Positions 44,213 to 55,787 are shown, counted from the stretch's first letter. The stretch: DNA of 64,000 bases from Gordionus sp. m RMFG-2023 (GCF_954871325.1 NC_088777.1:5210509-5274508), one strand, 5' to 3'. The notes: generated by a model not told the origin, from the sequence alone. Numbers and translations are program-made.

Positions 44213-44514
44213 ATGCAAAAAATATATTAAATATAAAGATTTTATAATTTTAAAAAATATTCAGTACCATAATTTCTACCAATATATCATATAAATCCAT
44301 GCCAAATTTGTATATATCTCAAATTCATACATTAAATCAAAAATTATTAAATATATCATATGTGTATTTCACATTACACTATATTTCATAAAAATGGTTA
44401 ATAACTTCAAAATAAACAACATTAATGTTGTAGTTATTCAATTTTTCCTTTTTTTTATTAATTTTTTTTATATGGTTATGTACTTATTTTTTTTGAATAT
44501 TTTAATTAGTAATT

Positions 44515-44738
44515 TTTTTTTCTCTTTAGCTCTTCATTTTGTTTATTGGACAGGTATCCTTAGCACCCGGCTGTCCAGGCCTGTCGGTGACCGGGGTGTC
44601 ATCTCTAAGCTCGAAATTCATCATACCATATGTCTTTACACATCAGTCATCGAAGAAAACTTGAAAGTTTTATGGTTCTTACCAGGATTGAACCCGCGTC
44701 CTTGTTCATGCTCGTGTTTCCAAGCCTACATCTTACCC
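44515..44738 (-). mobile_element. tRNA-related SINE inside the 5' LTR (candidate)
   Basis: Present in the 5' LTR and absent from the 3' LTR, which reads TTAGTAATTATTGTGG across the site. On the minus strand a B-box-like GGTTCAATCC (44694-44685) lies about 35 bp after an A-box-like TGGGTAAGATG (44739-44729). The far end is an A-rich tail (T-rich on +, 44515-44527). This matches the layout of tRNA-derived SINEs. Target duplication is unclear. No other copy in the window. Confidence 0.55.
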
Positions 44739-45376
44739 ATTGTGGGTTTATTCATTTTTTTAAATAATGAATTTTTTTATATTTTGAATATTAGAATTAG
44801 TTATTATTAATAATTTTAGTTGGGCATTATTAGAATATTTTAAATTATTAATTTCGCGCCATGCAAATTTGTAATTCGAATATTAAAAAGAAAGGATATA
44901 TAAATACGAAGAAAAACAATTATAAAGAACATACACACAATATTTCTATAATACACACAATTATTTTTCACCCAACAATTATTTTAATTCATCCAATAAT
45001 TATTTCAATTATTATTTCAAGACAAAAATATAGGTTTGATTAATTTAATATTTAATCTTTCTTTTTTTATAATAATAAAACGTCAAAATCCAACACTGGT
45101 CCGAAGAATATACATACTCAGGGACCGCAGATATTCAGTCTAATAAATAGACTACACAATTAAATTTAGAAGAAATAAATTGTGATTAGAAGTCAATTTT
45201 TTTTATATATCAGTGTATTTAAGGTTAAAAAAAAAAAATATATATATATTTTCCTTTCTTTTATTTTTAATGCCGTTTTATGCTTTTATTTTAATCATAA
45301 TATTAATTACATTGTTGTATAATTTTGGCCGCAGCATTAAGTTATTTGTGATTAAAATTATTTTGAATTCTTTGTA

Positions 45377-45535
45377 ATGTATCTAAGTCAAATTATTTTA
45401 AGGAATTTATTGTTGGAAAATATAATGGGAATAATATTTTCGGTAATAGTTTTAGCATTTTTATTAGGTTTAATTTTAGGTAGAAATACATCGTACATAA
45501 AAATAGAAAATAAGGAATTAGATAAGATAAGATAA
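45377..45535 (+). CDS. Small ORF with a hydrophobic segment inside the gypsy element
   Basis: A 52-codon frame starting MYLSQIILRNLLLEN has a strongly hydrophobic stretch (MGIIFSVIVLAFLLGLILG) and a charged tail ending KELDKIR. It could be a one-pass membrane peptide. It lies about 280 bp after the primer-binding-like site and upstream of the integrase piece. It may be an accessory product, a gag/env relic or chance. No family recognised. Confidence 0.3.
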   Translation: MYLSQIILRNLLLENIMGIIFSVIVLAFLLGLILGRNTSYIKIENKELDKIR

Positions 45536-45619
45536 AAAATATATTAAATGAGGAAAATAAGGAGAGAAACATAAACATTTCTAGAAGTACAGAGATTTTC
45601 AGACGAATTAGTACGAAAA

Positions 45620-46257
45620 ATGGAATTAGAGAATTTTTTAATGAAGAATAGATGCCCGAGGGTAAAGATAAACATGAATGAAGCAGAAATTTGTTTTTTA
45701 GTTCCAGGGAAAAGACATGTAGATTTTTTAGAATATAAAAAAAGAAAATATTTTATCATGGTAGATTCTGGGTCGAAATGGATAGATTGTCAACAGGTGT
45801 CAGGTTTAACGACAAGAGTAGCCTTGACGAGAATAAAGGATTTTGTAGGTAAGTTTGGATTAATGGAAACTTTAGTTTCGGATGGAGGACCAGCCTTTAA
45901 AGGTAGAGTGTTTGACCAATTTTGTGAAAGGTGGAATATTAAACATTTATTATCGCCACCACATTACCCGAGAAGTAATGGACAGGCCGAGAGAATGGTT
46001 TCCATTATAAAAAGCTGGCTTAAGAAAAATATGGAGAGGGAAAATGGTGGTTATTGTTATTAGCTTACAATAACACTAAGACAGCCAAAGGGAAGTCACC
46101 CGCGGAGATATTTTTAGGTAGAAAAACAAGAATGGAATTAGATTTTTTGAAAGAAAAAATAAAACAAAAGGATAATACATATGAGGAGAAATTTAAGGTT
46201 GGAAGCTTAGTTTGGATTCTTATGTTTGATGGTCCAATTAAATGGGGAAGGGAATAG
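45620..46257 (+). pseudogene. Ty3/gypsy integrase region (fossil)
   Basis: Integrase catalytic-core motifs are legible: KRHVDFLEYKKRKYFIMVDS, then SKWIDCQQVSGLTTR, LVSDGGPAFKGRVFDQFCER, and PPHYPRSNGQAERMVSIIKS, which carry the D, D and E of the DDE triad. They are followed by the C-terminal region (AYNNTKTAKGKSPAEIFLGR..., KFKVGSLVWI). Motif order and wording match the integrase of the second gypsy element at 61062-61643, so the two belong to one lineage. Broken; about two interruptions over the legible region. Confidence 0.85.
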
Positions 46258-46423
46258 TAAAGAGAAATTTAGGAAGAAAAGGAGTTGCGGTAGAAATTGA
46301 AGGACAAAGGGGGACTTGGTCTAGACATATCAAACAAGTAAGATCTAGATATTTAGAGCAATAGGATATAGATAGAAGGTTTTAGAATTTAGGAAAATAT
46401 ATATATATATATTATGAGATGGA

Positions 46424-46700
46424 AATTGATGATAGACATTATGAGAATCATAATTTCTGATGATATGGAATTGATGATAGACATAATTATGAGAATCATA
46501 ATTTCAGAAAATATAGAATTGATGATAAACATAGTTATGAGAATCATAATTTCGGACGGTATGGAATTGATGATAGACATAATAATGAGAATCATAATTC
46601 TAAGGATTATAAATTGATGAAGGACATAATTATGAGAATCCTAATTTTTGACGATATGGAATTGATGATAGACATAGTTATGAGAATCATAATTTATAGA
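46424..46700. repeat. Minisatellite, about 48-bp unit, roughly six copies
   Basis: ATTGATGATAGACAT recurs near 46425, 46470, 46518, 46566, 46612 and 46661, each followed by ATTATGAGAATCATAATTTC. It lies inside the gypsy element between the integrase region and the 3' LTR. Short frames on both strands here are products of the repeat. Confidence 0.85.
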
Positions 46701-46786
46701 GGAATAAAATAATTACGAGAATATGAGAGATTATAGGAGATCATTAAATTTTTGTTCAAATTAAATTATATAGTAATTTGTTTTAG

Positions 46787-46921
46787 ATGGCTTCCTTCGT
46801 CAGAGTAGGAAATAAAATTATTAAAATCGAAATACGAGAGGTGGACGGATCCGTGGAATCGAAGAAATGGATAGAAGCTGCCCGGTTGGAGGCACAACAA
46901 AGATATGGAGATTTATTGTAA
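46787..46921 (+). CDS. Small ORF between integrase and 3' LTR of the gypsy element
   Basis: A 44-codon frame, MASFVRVGNKIIKIEIREVD, continues GSVESKKWIEAARLEAQQRY and ends DLL. It has mixed charged composition and higher G+C than its flanks. TTTGTTTTAG directly precedes the ATG and looks like a splice acceptor. LTR elements are known to make spliced downstream products, so this may be an accessory ORF (inference). Family unknown. Confidence 0.3.
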   Translation: MASFVRVGNKIIKIEIREVDGSVESKKWIEAARLEAQQRYGDLL

Positions 46922-47611
46922 GAAGTAACGAAAAGACCAAGATATGAGACCAGAACAGATCAAGATTGGGTCAGGAGAAATCGAATGGAGGGTTGATCTT
47001 GCGGAGGCACCCACAAATTACGGAACTGTCCAATTGTGGCATTAACCTCCGACAACAATGCCCTGTTATCGGTAAGGGAGGATATCGACCAGCCTAAATC
47101 CTCCACACCAGGGGGTTTTTAAGGGGGATGGTGTTGTAGTTATTCAATTTTTCCTTTTTTTTTTTAATTTTTTTTATATGGTTATGTACTTATTTTTTTT
47201 GAATATTATAATTAGTAATTATTGTGGAGTTTATTCATTTTTTTTAAATAATGAATTTTTTTATATATTTTGAATATTAATTAGTTATTATTATATTATA
47301 ATTTTAGTTGGGCATTATTAGAATATGTTTAAATTATTAATTTCGTTCGCCATGCAAATTTGTAATTTGAATATTAAAAAGAAAAAAGATATATAAATGC
47401 GAAGAAAAAAAATTATAAAGAACATACACACAATATTTTTATAATACACAAAATAAATTTTATTTTTCACACAACAATTATTTTAATTCATCCAATAATT
47501 ATTTCAATTATTCGCCAATTATTATTTCAAGACAAAAATAAAGGTTTGATTATATATGTTTTAATATTAAATCTTTCTTTTTTTATAATAATAAAACGTC
47601 AAAATCCAACA

Positions 47612-49040
47612 ATTAACTCACCCTCAATAGATCCATATATATCAACCTTAATTGAAACTGGATTATATATACAATATAGTAACATTAATTAATAATAAAC
47701 CATCCCACACAACTGTAAAGAAATATTCCTTTTACTCTCAACCCTTTCCTTTAATAATATATCTTATAAATCCAACAGTCCTTTTATTCACAATGATAAA
47801 ATAACAACTAATATAAAAATATATAAACAAATACCAACTATCACATTATAAAATCGGTCCAAGTCATCCAATATATGTTCTTTTTCTTTCCCAGCTGGCA
47901 TCTCGTGATCTCTCCATTCTCTCCTCTTTCCCCAAGGAAAATTAATTCCTCATGTCAGAAAAAAGACTGACATTTAGTATATTATATTAAATTTATTTCT
48001 TCTTTTTCTAACTGCTACAACAGATATTTCTTACTGTTAGGATCTGAGTTATCGTAATATATTTGTTGTATGGTTTAAGAGAAAATTTACAGATATTCCA
48101 AGAAAAATTGCAGAGATTATTAGCAGTGTTATTATCTTGAAGAATTTAAATTTAAAAATAAAAATGAAAAATTAAATAATTTTTTATAAATTGTAAAATT
48201 GTCAACTTACTATTACTTCAATTACTATTAAATAATTCAATTCTTTATTAAAAATAAATTTCTAAAAATAAAACCATAATAATGAAAGCAAAATAGTAGA
48301 GGGATATAAATTCAGGATATGGAGCAGTGGTATGGTAATGACTTAGAATTAAGAAAATTAAATAATACGATAAATAAAAACCAATTTCGAATGCGAAAAA
48401 ACAAATATCGATGATTGAAACCGAGGGGACAACGTAATCACAAATAAGGATCCAATGAATTGATGTGCTCAGTTATAAGAGGCTTTTAAAAAATTAGATT
48501 TAATAAATTTTAATTATTTTTTTAAAATTAAAAAATTATTATAGAATATTAATTATATTTTTTGTATATTTTTATATCTATCCTTTTTCAAATAAAATCA
48601 TTGTAAATATCAATTTCGTGTTCAAATATTCGTTTAATGATGTTAAAGAGAATTTCTTAACAACTCCTCCAAAATTTTTTCCCTGTCCCTCCCCTACATC
48701 GTTCCCAGTGAATATACAATCGGGCCTGATATACATACTCACATTATATGGTATTGCCACAGTAATATAAGGTTACTTGGTAGTGATTATTATTTGTAAG
48801 CTTTAGAATATTTAATGTGGATCCATTTGTGATTGAATTGAATAATTATATTAAGTATTAGATATGAGAGTTAGAAAAAAAGTCTATAAAGTTTAATATA
48901 ATTTTGTTGAAATGGATATAGCTTACTTGCTGTATTGTAAGTAAAAAATAGGTAAATGAATGAATACCATTGTGTTTTTACGAAATATTTATATAAATAT
49001 AAAATAATTATTTACTATAATACTGTTGTTAGATAAATCA
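47612..49040. other. AT-rich flank, repeat pieces only
   Basis: Contains the right copy of the ~70-bp direct repeat (47802-47865) and a GTTAGGATCTGAGTTATCGT block (about 48028) shared with 32485 and 41470. A 60-codon minus frame at 48578-48760 has no recognisable motif. No gene is supported. Confidence 0.45.
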
Positions 49041-49045
49041 AGATA

Positions 49046-49146
49046 AAGAGAAGAGAAGAGAAGAGAAGAGAAGAGAAGAGAAGAGAAGAGAAGAGAAGAG
49101 AAGAGAAGAGAAGAGAAGAGAAAGAGAAGAGAAGAGAAGAGAGAGA
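49046..49146. repeat. Purine microsatellite (AAGAG)n
   Basis: About twenty AAGAG units with one AAAGAG interruption near 49121. The + strand is pure purine. Confidence 0.97.
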
Positions 49147-49199
49147 TATTTATATTCTTTTTTATTCAAATGGTCACTTAAAATAATATTGTACATCGT

Positions 49200-49486
49200 A
49201 ATATTAACAATATACTTTACCGGGGATTGATTTTGTTTTAAATATTATACAAAGCCCTCTATCATGCGTATTATGGTAATTCAGTTTAATAAAATGAACT
49301 TTTAATGTTTTAGCGAATAAATTCTGATATATAACTTTATATTAAATAATAATAGCATTTTAAAATAATAAAACTTGCGGATTTAATGTTATTGAAATTG
49401 TGATTATAATTTTTTAAAAAGTTAAAATTTATATTAAAGAATTTAAACTATTTATCAGATAAAAAGGAAATACAACTATGAATATA
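49200..49486. repeat. Family-A reversed end with core remnant
   Basis: TATTATGGTAATTCAGTTTA, ATGTTTTAGCGAATAAA and AAACTTGCGGATTTAATGTT (49371) are the reverse complement of blocks at 30565-30700 and 37422-37540. The sequence continues to TATATATTCCTTTATTATT, where a MITE is inserted, and resumes after 49903. Confidence 0.7.
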
Positions 49487-49903
49487 TATTCCTTTATTAT
49501 TTGCATCGGCCTAATTCAAGCACGGCCCGGCCCGAAATTTTTTTTGAAAAAGTTTTGCCGGCCCGAATCCGAAATTTTAAGTAAATTTACCGGCCCGGCC
49601 AGAATTTATTTAAATATAGAAATTAATTTTTATAATTACAATAAAAGATATATGTTATATAGAGTTTAGTTTCAATAAATTAAATCAAAAATTTTTATTT
49701 TACATAAAAAATTCAATATAAAATTGTTAAATTTAGATATATTTAATAAAATTTCCAAGGTCCGACCCGACCAGGCCCAAATTTTTTTTAAAAATATTAG
49801 GCTCGACTCGGCCCGAACCCGATTATTTTAAATAGAATTAGGCCCGGGCCGGGTACGGGTACGGGGCGGGCCTAACTTTGCAGATCTCTAATTAAATATA
49901 TCC
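49487..49903. mobile_element. GC-rich hAT-type MITE
   Basis: Inserted within family-A sequence (...CCTTTATTATT | ATATATCCAATAATTTAA...). Left part: GCATCGGCCTAATTC, GCACGGCCCGGCCCG. Right part: TTAGGCCCGGGCCGGGTACG and CTAACTTTGCAGATCTCTA. The GC-rich ends are roughly inverted. Target duplication is not clean. It is related to 33064-33440. Confidence 0.65.
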
Positions 49904-50272
49904 AATAATTTAATTTTTATAAATTATTTATATCAATAAGTACTTTACAAGGATAATTGTTAGTGAGTTAATTTTATATATATGATGAGTGTGGTTGTGC
50001 TAATGCCAACATCTTCCTATTTAGCACAATCAGAGGAACTAATAAAATATTAGAGTAAAGATATTACATATATTTAGTTATTATAGTAATATTTTATTTT
50101 TATCGACATAATTTTTTGTTTGTATTATTATTAGAATAGAGATATTTCATATATTTAGTCATTATAGTAATTATTATTTTAGCTAATTTTTTGTTGTGAT
50201 ATATATTTTTTTTTGTGCACAATATTATTATTATAATATTTATTATGTTTTTTTTTATAGAAGATAGATATA

Positions 50273-50471
50273 CAGTGTTGTGATGATTTAATGAAACATA
50301 TTGACGATTAAATTCAAACCCATTCATATAAAATGATAATATTTGCAAAAATAATTAAAATATAGACAAAGTTTTATTGAAATTTCTTTTTTGTTATTTT
50401 AATTACATTTGTAAAGATTATTATATACGCATGTGATCGTCAATATGTTTCATTAAATCATCACAACACAG
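50273..50471. mobile_element. 199-bp MITE with 36-bp terminal inverted repeats
   Basis: The left arm CAGTGTTGTGATGATTTAAT... (50273-50308) and the reverse complement of 50436-50471 agree at all but one of 36 positions. The ~127-bp AT-rich loop is non-coding. TA dinucleotides flank both sides, but no longer duplication is convincing. Confidence 0.75.
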
Positions 50472-51039
50472 ATATATAAAGAAAAAAAAAATTTAAAAAA
50501 AGAAGGGAATTATGATTATTATTTTTTAAAAAAAAAATTTTATTTGTTTTTTTTAAAGTTTGTAATATATAGTTTTTTGAAAAGAAAAAAAAATTTTTTT
50601 TAAATTTAGTTTTTTTGAAATTTAGCAGAGTTGTTAAAGTATCTAGATACTTCTAGATATAAAAATGTGGTATCTGTATCAATTTTTTATTAAAGTATCT
50701 GTATCTATAGATATTATTTTAGAGGTATCTGTATCTGTTTTTAGATACTTTTTGATATACTTCTATTTAACGTTTATATTATAAATAAAAATAATTGAAT
50801 GTAAAATTTATTTTATTTCATATAAGCATAAAACTTAATATTAATATATATATTAAAAAATTATATATATATATATGTAAAATATTAAAACTTATATATA
50901 AAAAAGAATATATAAATATTAATTAAATATTATGTCCAAGTTATCAATAACAAGCAAATTCTGATATTACAATCCATCTTATGGAATTTGGTATTTTATT
51001 TTATTCTATTTAGTTTTTAAGATTAATATTGATGACGAA

Positions 51040-51411
51040 AATAACGACATTCTTCCATGGCCAATTTATAGTACATATTTTAAAAAATATCTAAAAATAA
51101 AGAAAACAATCTCTGTTAGTAAAATGTTTGCCATGTCTACCAAAAAATATGCAAATTTCAGTTAGCATCATTACCTCAACTTGCAACATTGTAAAACATT
51201 TAAGGGTATAGATACTAAATAAATGTTTACAATTTTAAATTTTAAGAGACATCAAACACTCTTAATTTAAATAATAAAGGGGAAGGAGAAAAAATCTATT
51301 AAGGAAAATATTGGACTAGACTCATCGTCCATTGATTTTTTTTCCAAGAAACCTCAGACTTTAACACCAACCACTTTATATGATTTAATAACTGATTTTA
51401 TTATAGATAGC
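51040..51411 (+). pseudogene. hAT transposase, N-terminal part, decayed
   Basis: Worn + strand pieces end in KKPQTLTPTTLYDLITDFII immediately before the LTR insertion. Stops and frame changes are frequent. It is the upstream half of the transposase resumed at 53658. Confidence 0.55.
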
Positions 51412-53657
51412 TGTTGCGTTATTCTAATTTCTTAATCTTATTATATATTTTTATAATCTAATTTTTTGATATTTGTTATAATCTAATTTTATTTTATAAA
51501 CGGCGTAACCTTACTTTTTTAATATTATTTTACTTTTTTGTATTTCGTTTTATATTCTAATTTATATATTAGAAAATATATATATACCTTAAGAAAAGAA
51601 AAAGAAAGATTAATAAAATATATTTTTACTGACTCGAACCTCGCGCCATATCGTCTACAAACCTTATTCTTTGCATGGTGCCCTTTGGGTGGTGGACTAG
51701 GAAAAAGATGACTACCTAATCTGCTGAGATGACCATCTAATCTATGACGATTGTTTAATCCATTGAGATGACTCTATTTATATGACTACCTATTGTGACG
51801 ATTGTTTAATCCATTGAGATGACTCTATTTATATGACTACCTATTGACTACCTATTGTGTTGAATGCTTAACCTATGGAGATGACTACCTATTATGACTC
51901 TACCTTGTGCTTAACCTATGGAGATGACTACCTATTATGACTACCTTATCTATTGTGACTACCTAATCTACTGAGATGACTATCTAACCTATGGAGACTG
52001 CTTAACCTATGGAGATGACTACCTATTATGACTACCTTATCTATTGTGACTACCTAATCTACTGAGATGACCAAGAATCAAACCTTAGTACGTTCTTTCA
52101 TGCAAAAAGCTTCTTTCTTTATGGTGTCCCGGCTCTGGATGTTGGACTGGAATATGATAGCCAGCACCTAACCTAAGGTGGCAACCTAGAAAGAACCAAT
52201 ATGAAAGTTGGACGTTAGGTTATGAATTCTATTTTGTGAGACCAATGATGATGATTACTTATTATTCTAATCCACGTAAGAAGAAAAGTTATTAAAAATT
52301 AAAATTTTATGCCAGGATAAAGGCATGTTATAAATTTTTAAAATTACTAAAATGTAAAATCATAATGGATAATATTGATATTTTTTGATTTCTTGAATGA
52401 TGACGAATTGTTGTTAATTAACAAAACCTGAAGATGAATTCTTAGATATAATTAAAAATAAACCATTAAAAATCCTAAACAAGAAGATAAAACTTAATTT
52501 TAAATATGTTAAAATGTAATTAAAACATATGAATTAAAAGGGATTGATTTAAATAACCCTTAAAGTAATACTTAATATGATAAAAATGTTTTTGAAATAA
52601 AGCTTTTGAAGACAAAAGGTGTAAAAATTAAACATCATTATTTTAGAAAAATATTGTGTGAAATTTAAATTTTTTTAAGAGAGGGAAATGTGCATAATAT
52701 TTGCATATTTTAACCTCGGAGATTGAAAATAAATAAAAATAAATTAAATATTAAAACGCTACTAATTAAAACGCTACTAATTAAATATATAAAACGCTAA
52801 AAAAAATATAAAACGCATAAAACGCTAAAAGTATAAAACGTTATGATTAACTTAACACCTAAAAAATAATATAATAATCATTATAATTTATCATTCCTTA
52901 TTCTGGATTAAAATTTTATTCCTTATTACATAAATTATCATTCCTTATTACATAAATTATCATTCCTTATTACATATTTTATCATTCCTTATTACATATT
53001 TTATTGTTCCAAAATTCAAAATTTTATTCGTGCATATTATTCATATATTTGATTTGATCAACTATTCCAAATTATATATTCCGATTTATTCCAATATTCG
53101 ACTGGATTAATTATGAAACATGATAATAACAATTTTGAGAAATGTGAACAACGTACCGTTCAACGATTTTATCAAACTTACGCGATTGATTCAAGCCTAC
53201 AAAAAAACGTACAAACTCACGCAACTCTAATAAACGATTTTATCAAACCTACGTAACAGAATCAAGCCTACGAGAACATTTGAGACTTATGCGCTAACCA
53301 AGAAGAAACCGAATACAATCGAAACGGGAAAAACTTCTAGGACAACAAACTCTCTCTATATTTCTCCGATGAAATTGTCAGAAGAGGGAGAATGTTGCGT
53401 TATTCTAATTTCTTAATCTTATTATATATTTTTATAATCTAATTTTTTGATATTTGTTATAATCTAATTTTATTTTATAAACGGCGTAACCTTACTTTTT
53501 TAATATTATTTTACTTTTTTGTATTTCGTTTTATATTCTAATTTATATATTAGAAAATATATATATACCTTAAGAAAAGAAAAAGAAAGAAGTTAATAAA
53601 ATATATTTTTACTGACTCGAACCTCGCGCCATATCGTCTCCATCCTTATTCTTTGCA
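51412..53657. mobile_element. Non-coding LTR element (TRIM/LARD-like), looks structurally whole
   Basis: LTRs 51412-51675 and 53393-53657 (TGTTGCGTTATTC...TTATTCTTTGCA) are nearly identical, with the 5-bp duplication ATAGC on both sides (51407, 53658). TGGTGCCCTTTGGG follows the left LTR (primer-binding-like) and GAAGAGGGAGAA precedes the right one (purine tract). The 1.7-kb interior has no coding sequence, so the element must have used another element's proteins. It inserted into the hAT after that hAT was in place. LTR similarity implies it is young relative to its surroundings. Confidence 0.92.
51690..52080. repeat. Tandem repeats inside the LTR element
   Basis: Irregular array built from GATGACTACCTATTATGACT, GACTACCTTATCTATTGTGA and CTAATCTACTGAGATGAC words. 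Two further short arrays lie in the same interior: AAAACGCTACTAATT/AAACGCTAAAA (52745-52840) and ATCATTCCTTATTACATAA (52885-53000, about 21-bp unit). Confidence 0.8.
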
Positions 53658-54586
53658 ATAGCATTCAGCTATTTTTAATTGTTGAAAATCCTTCATTTAT
53701 AAAAATGATCAAAACATTAGCTCCACAAAAAAATATAATTTGCCGACAGACAGTGGTTGCTAGAATCTCCCAAAGATGGGAAAATGAAAAGAAAGAAATC
53801 ATTAAAAGTCTAATAGAACCATCGTTAATATGTACAACAGCAGATTGTTGGAGTGCCTATCGCCGGTATAGCTAGTTTTAAGAAATGTTAATTTTTAGTT
53901 CATACCATGGAGTCACTGCACACTATAGATCCAACAAGTTTGGAAAAAAAATGTAGCGTTGGCTTGTAAAAGAATGACTGGTAGTCATACACATGATAAA
54001 ATAGAAAAAAAATTACAAGATATAGCAAAGGATTATTGCATACAAAATAAAATCTCAAAGAGCACTACTAATAATGCCAAAAACTTTATTAAGTCTTTTA
54101 GGTTTATTTAATTATAAATATAAACATAATATTACTTATGATAGAGTTTTCAAGCCAATTGAAAATATTAGTGAATCCATAGATGATCTGGAAGATGAAG
54201 AAACAGTTGCAACAATATCAATATCAGATCTTTATACTACTGCTCAGGATTTTGGAATATCAGAATCATAAACCTGTGAAAAAAAACCAATAATTTAATA
54301 TCCGATTTTTTTCAGTATTACACAGCAGGAAATATGTTGTTAATATTCTGATAATCAACAAATTTTAAATAGTTTTTTCAAAAATGAATGCCGAAATTTT
54401 AGTATTTTTAAACAATATCCTGATATAAAAAATTTATTCATTAAATATAACACCACAATCTCTTTCAGCGCCCCTGTTGAAAGACTTTTTAGTATAGCTA
54501 AAAATGTCTTTACAGATAAACGAGGATGTCTTAATGACCAAAATTTTGAAAATATTTTGTTACTGAAATCTAATAATTATTTATAA
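53658..54586 (+). pseudogene. hAT transposase, central and C-terminal parts, decayed
   Basis: Legible in order: MIKTLAPQKNIICRQTVVAR (about 53705), ISQRWENEKKEIIKSLIEPS, LICTTADCWSAYRR (start of the DDE core), a GVTAHYIDPTSLEKK-like stretch (about 53910), the 65-codon open piece at 54074-54271, and the hATC end KYNTTISFSAPVERLFSIAK with NVFTDKRGCLNDQNFENILL and LLKSNNYL before TAA at 54584. The C-terminal signature is very well kept. The same end, more worn, remains in the 39081 element. Frame changes in the core make it inactive. Confidence 0.8.
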
Positions 54587-54939
54587 TCATTTAATCATAT
54601 ATTACATTATTTTATTAATGATATATAATAATTATTTATATTAATCATATATTATATTAATATCTAAAAATCATTATTTTAGTTATATTTTGATAATGTG
54701 ATATCGAGTCAATAAATTTTTTAGATCATTTCATGAATCTTCACAATAGAATCCTAATTTAGGTTTATTCAAACCTTATCTAAGAGTATAATAAAAAATG
54801 TGTCTGTACCTAGATACATTTTAAATTGTATCTGTATCTAGATAACTTTTTAGAAGCTGTATCATCTAGATAAATTTTTAGACGATGTATCTGTATCTAG
54901 ATCCATTTAAAAAGTATCTTTTAACAACTCTGAAATTTA

Positions 54940-55787
54940 GTGTTTTGTGTAATAATTTTGTATAAGAAGTAGATTAAAAAAAGGTAAAAAGAAAAGGATT
55001 TGTAAAAAGAGAATAACAAAAAAACTCTGAACAAGGTTTGTAAAAAGAGGAAAATAAAAACTTGGAACTGATCTTATTAAAACTACCGATCCTACAACCC
55101 CTTAGTAGCATCAAATTTGTTACTGAGTTGTAAGATAGCATTAAGAAAGAATCATAACTTCTTATTTATAGAAGATAGCAAAAATGACGGGGAATGAGAA
55201 TTTTTTTCTTACTTTTATGATAGTTGTTACCTCTTATTTAAAAATAATATCCAATTTTCTTAAAACCCCCCCCCCTTTCAGGCCAGGTTTAATCCATTAA
55301 AACTAAGTGTAAATACTATGGTTTGGTAAAATTAAATTTAAAGCTTTTACTTGATAATACCAATATTATTTGTTAAATATTACTGATCATTTATACCTAA
55401 TATTTAATATTAAAAAAATTCCCGCAATTTTCTTTGATTATTAGTCCAATTAAAATTTTTGTAGAGTCATCGTTGAATATTATATTTTTGTAAATTTAAT
55501 TTTTTACCAATTCTCGTCATAAGAAGTAATATTATATATTTTTTATTATTATCATTAATAAATTTATATTTTTTTTAATAATTTTAGAAATTATATAAGC
55601 CCCCCCCCCCCCCAAAAAAAAAGGGAAGAAAATTAATTAATCTTTTTTTTAAGTTAATTTTCTTTTTAATTATAAACTTTGTTTTAATTTTGACATTTAT
55701 TGAATTAATATTTTTGGTTGATTGGGAAATAAATAGAATTACGGAAAAATTCAAATTGAGAAAGTACAAAATTATATATATGTCGTA
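54940..55787. other. AT-rich DNA with poly-C runs, no gene
   Basis: C tracts at 55266 and 55601 (the latter about 14 C followed by A). A minus-strand frame at 55584-55823 is partly the foldback arm and has no recognisable motif. Confidence 0.4.

Larger units (their letters stand above)
44426..47611 (+). mobile_element. Ty3/gypsy LTR retrotransposon, internally reduced fossil
   Basis: 5' LTR 44426-45095 and 3' LTR 47132-47611 (TGTTGTAGTTATTC...AAAATCCAACA), with the 5-bp duplication ATTAA on both sides (44421, 47612). A primer-binding-like TGGTCCGAAGAATATAC begins at 45097 and a purine tract AAGGGGGATGG precedes the 3' LTR. Of pol only the integrase region is legible; gag, protease, RT and RNase H are not seen, so the element is incomplete as well as broken. 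The LTRs are still closely alike apart from a ~220-bp insertion in the 5' LTR, which suggests a moderately recent insertion. Confidence 0.9.
50626..54932 (+). mobile_element. hAT transposon (4.3 kb), split by an LTR element
   Basis: Ends CAGAGTTGTTAAAGTATC and GTATCTTTTAACAACTCTG, with the perfect 8-bp duplication AAATTTAG (50618-50625, 54933-54940). Subterminal TATCTGTATCTAGAT words lie at both ends, as in the 39081 element. Removing the 2246-bp LTR insertion and one duplication leaves about 2.06 kb, a normal size for a hAT with a decayed transposase. The transposase is on + on both sides of the insertion. Confidence 0.92.

Noticed and set aside
46389-46617. Repetitive frames on both strands (IIMSIINS / MELMIDIIMRII)
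   Set aside because: Products of the ~48-bp minisatellite inside the gypsy element.
51690-52080. CRISPR-like regular repeats
   Set aside because: Units are irregular and degenerate with no unique spacers, lie inside an LTR element, and the genome is eukaryotic.
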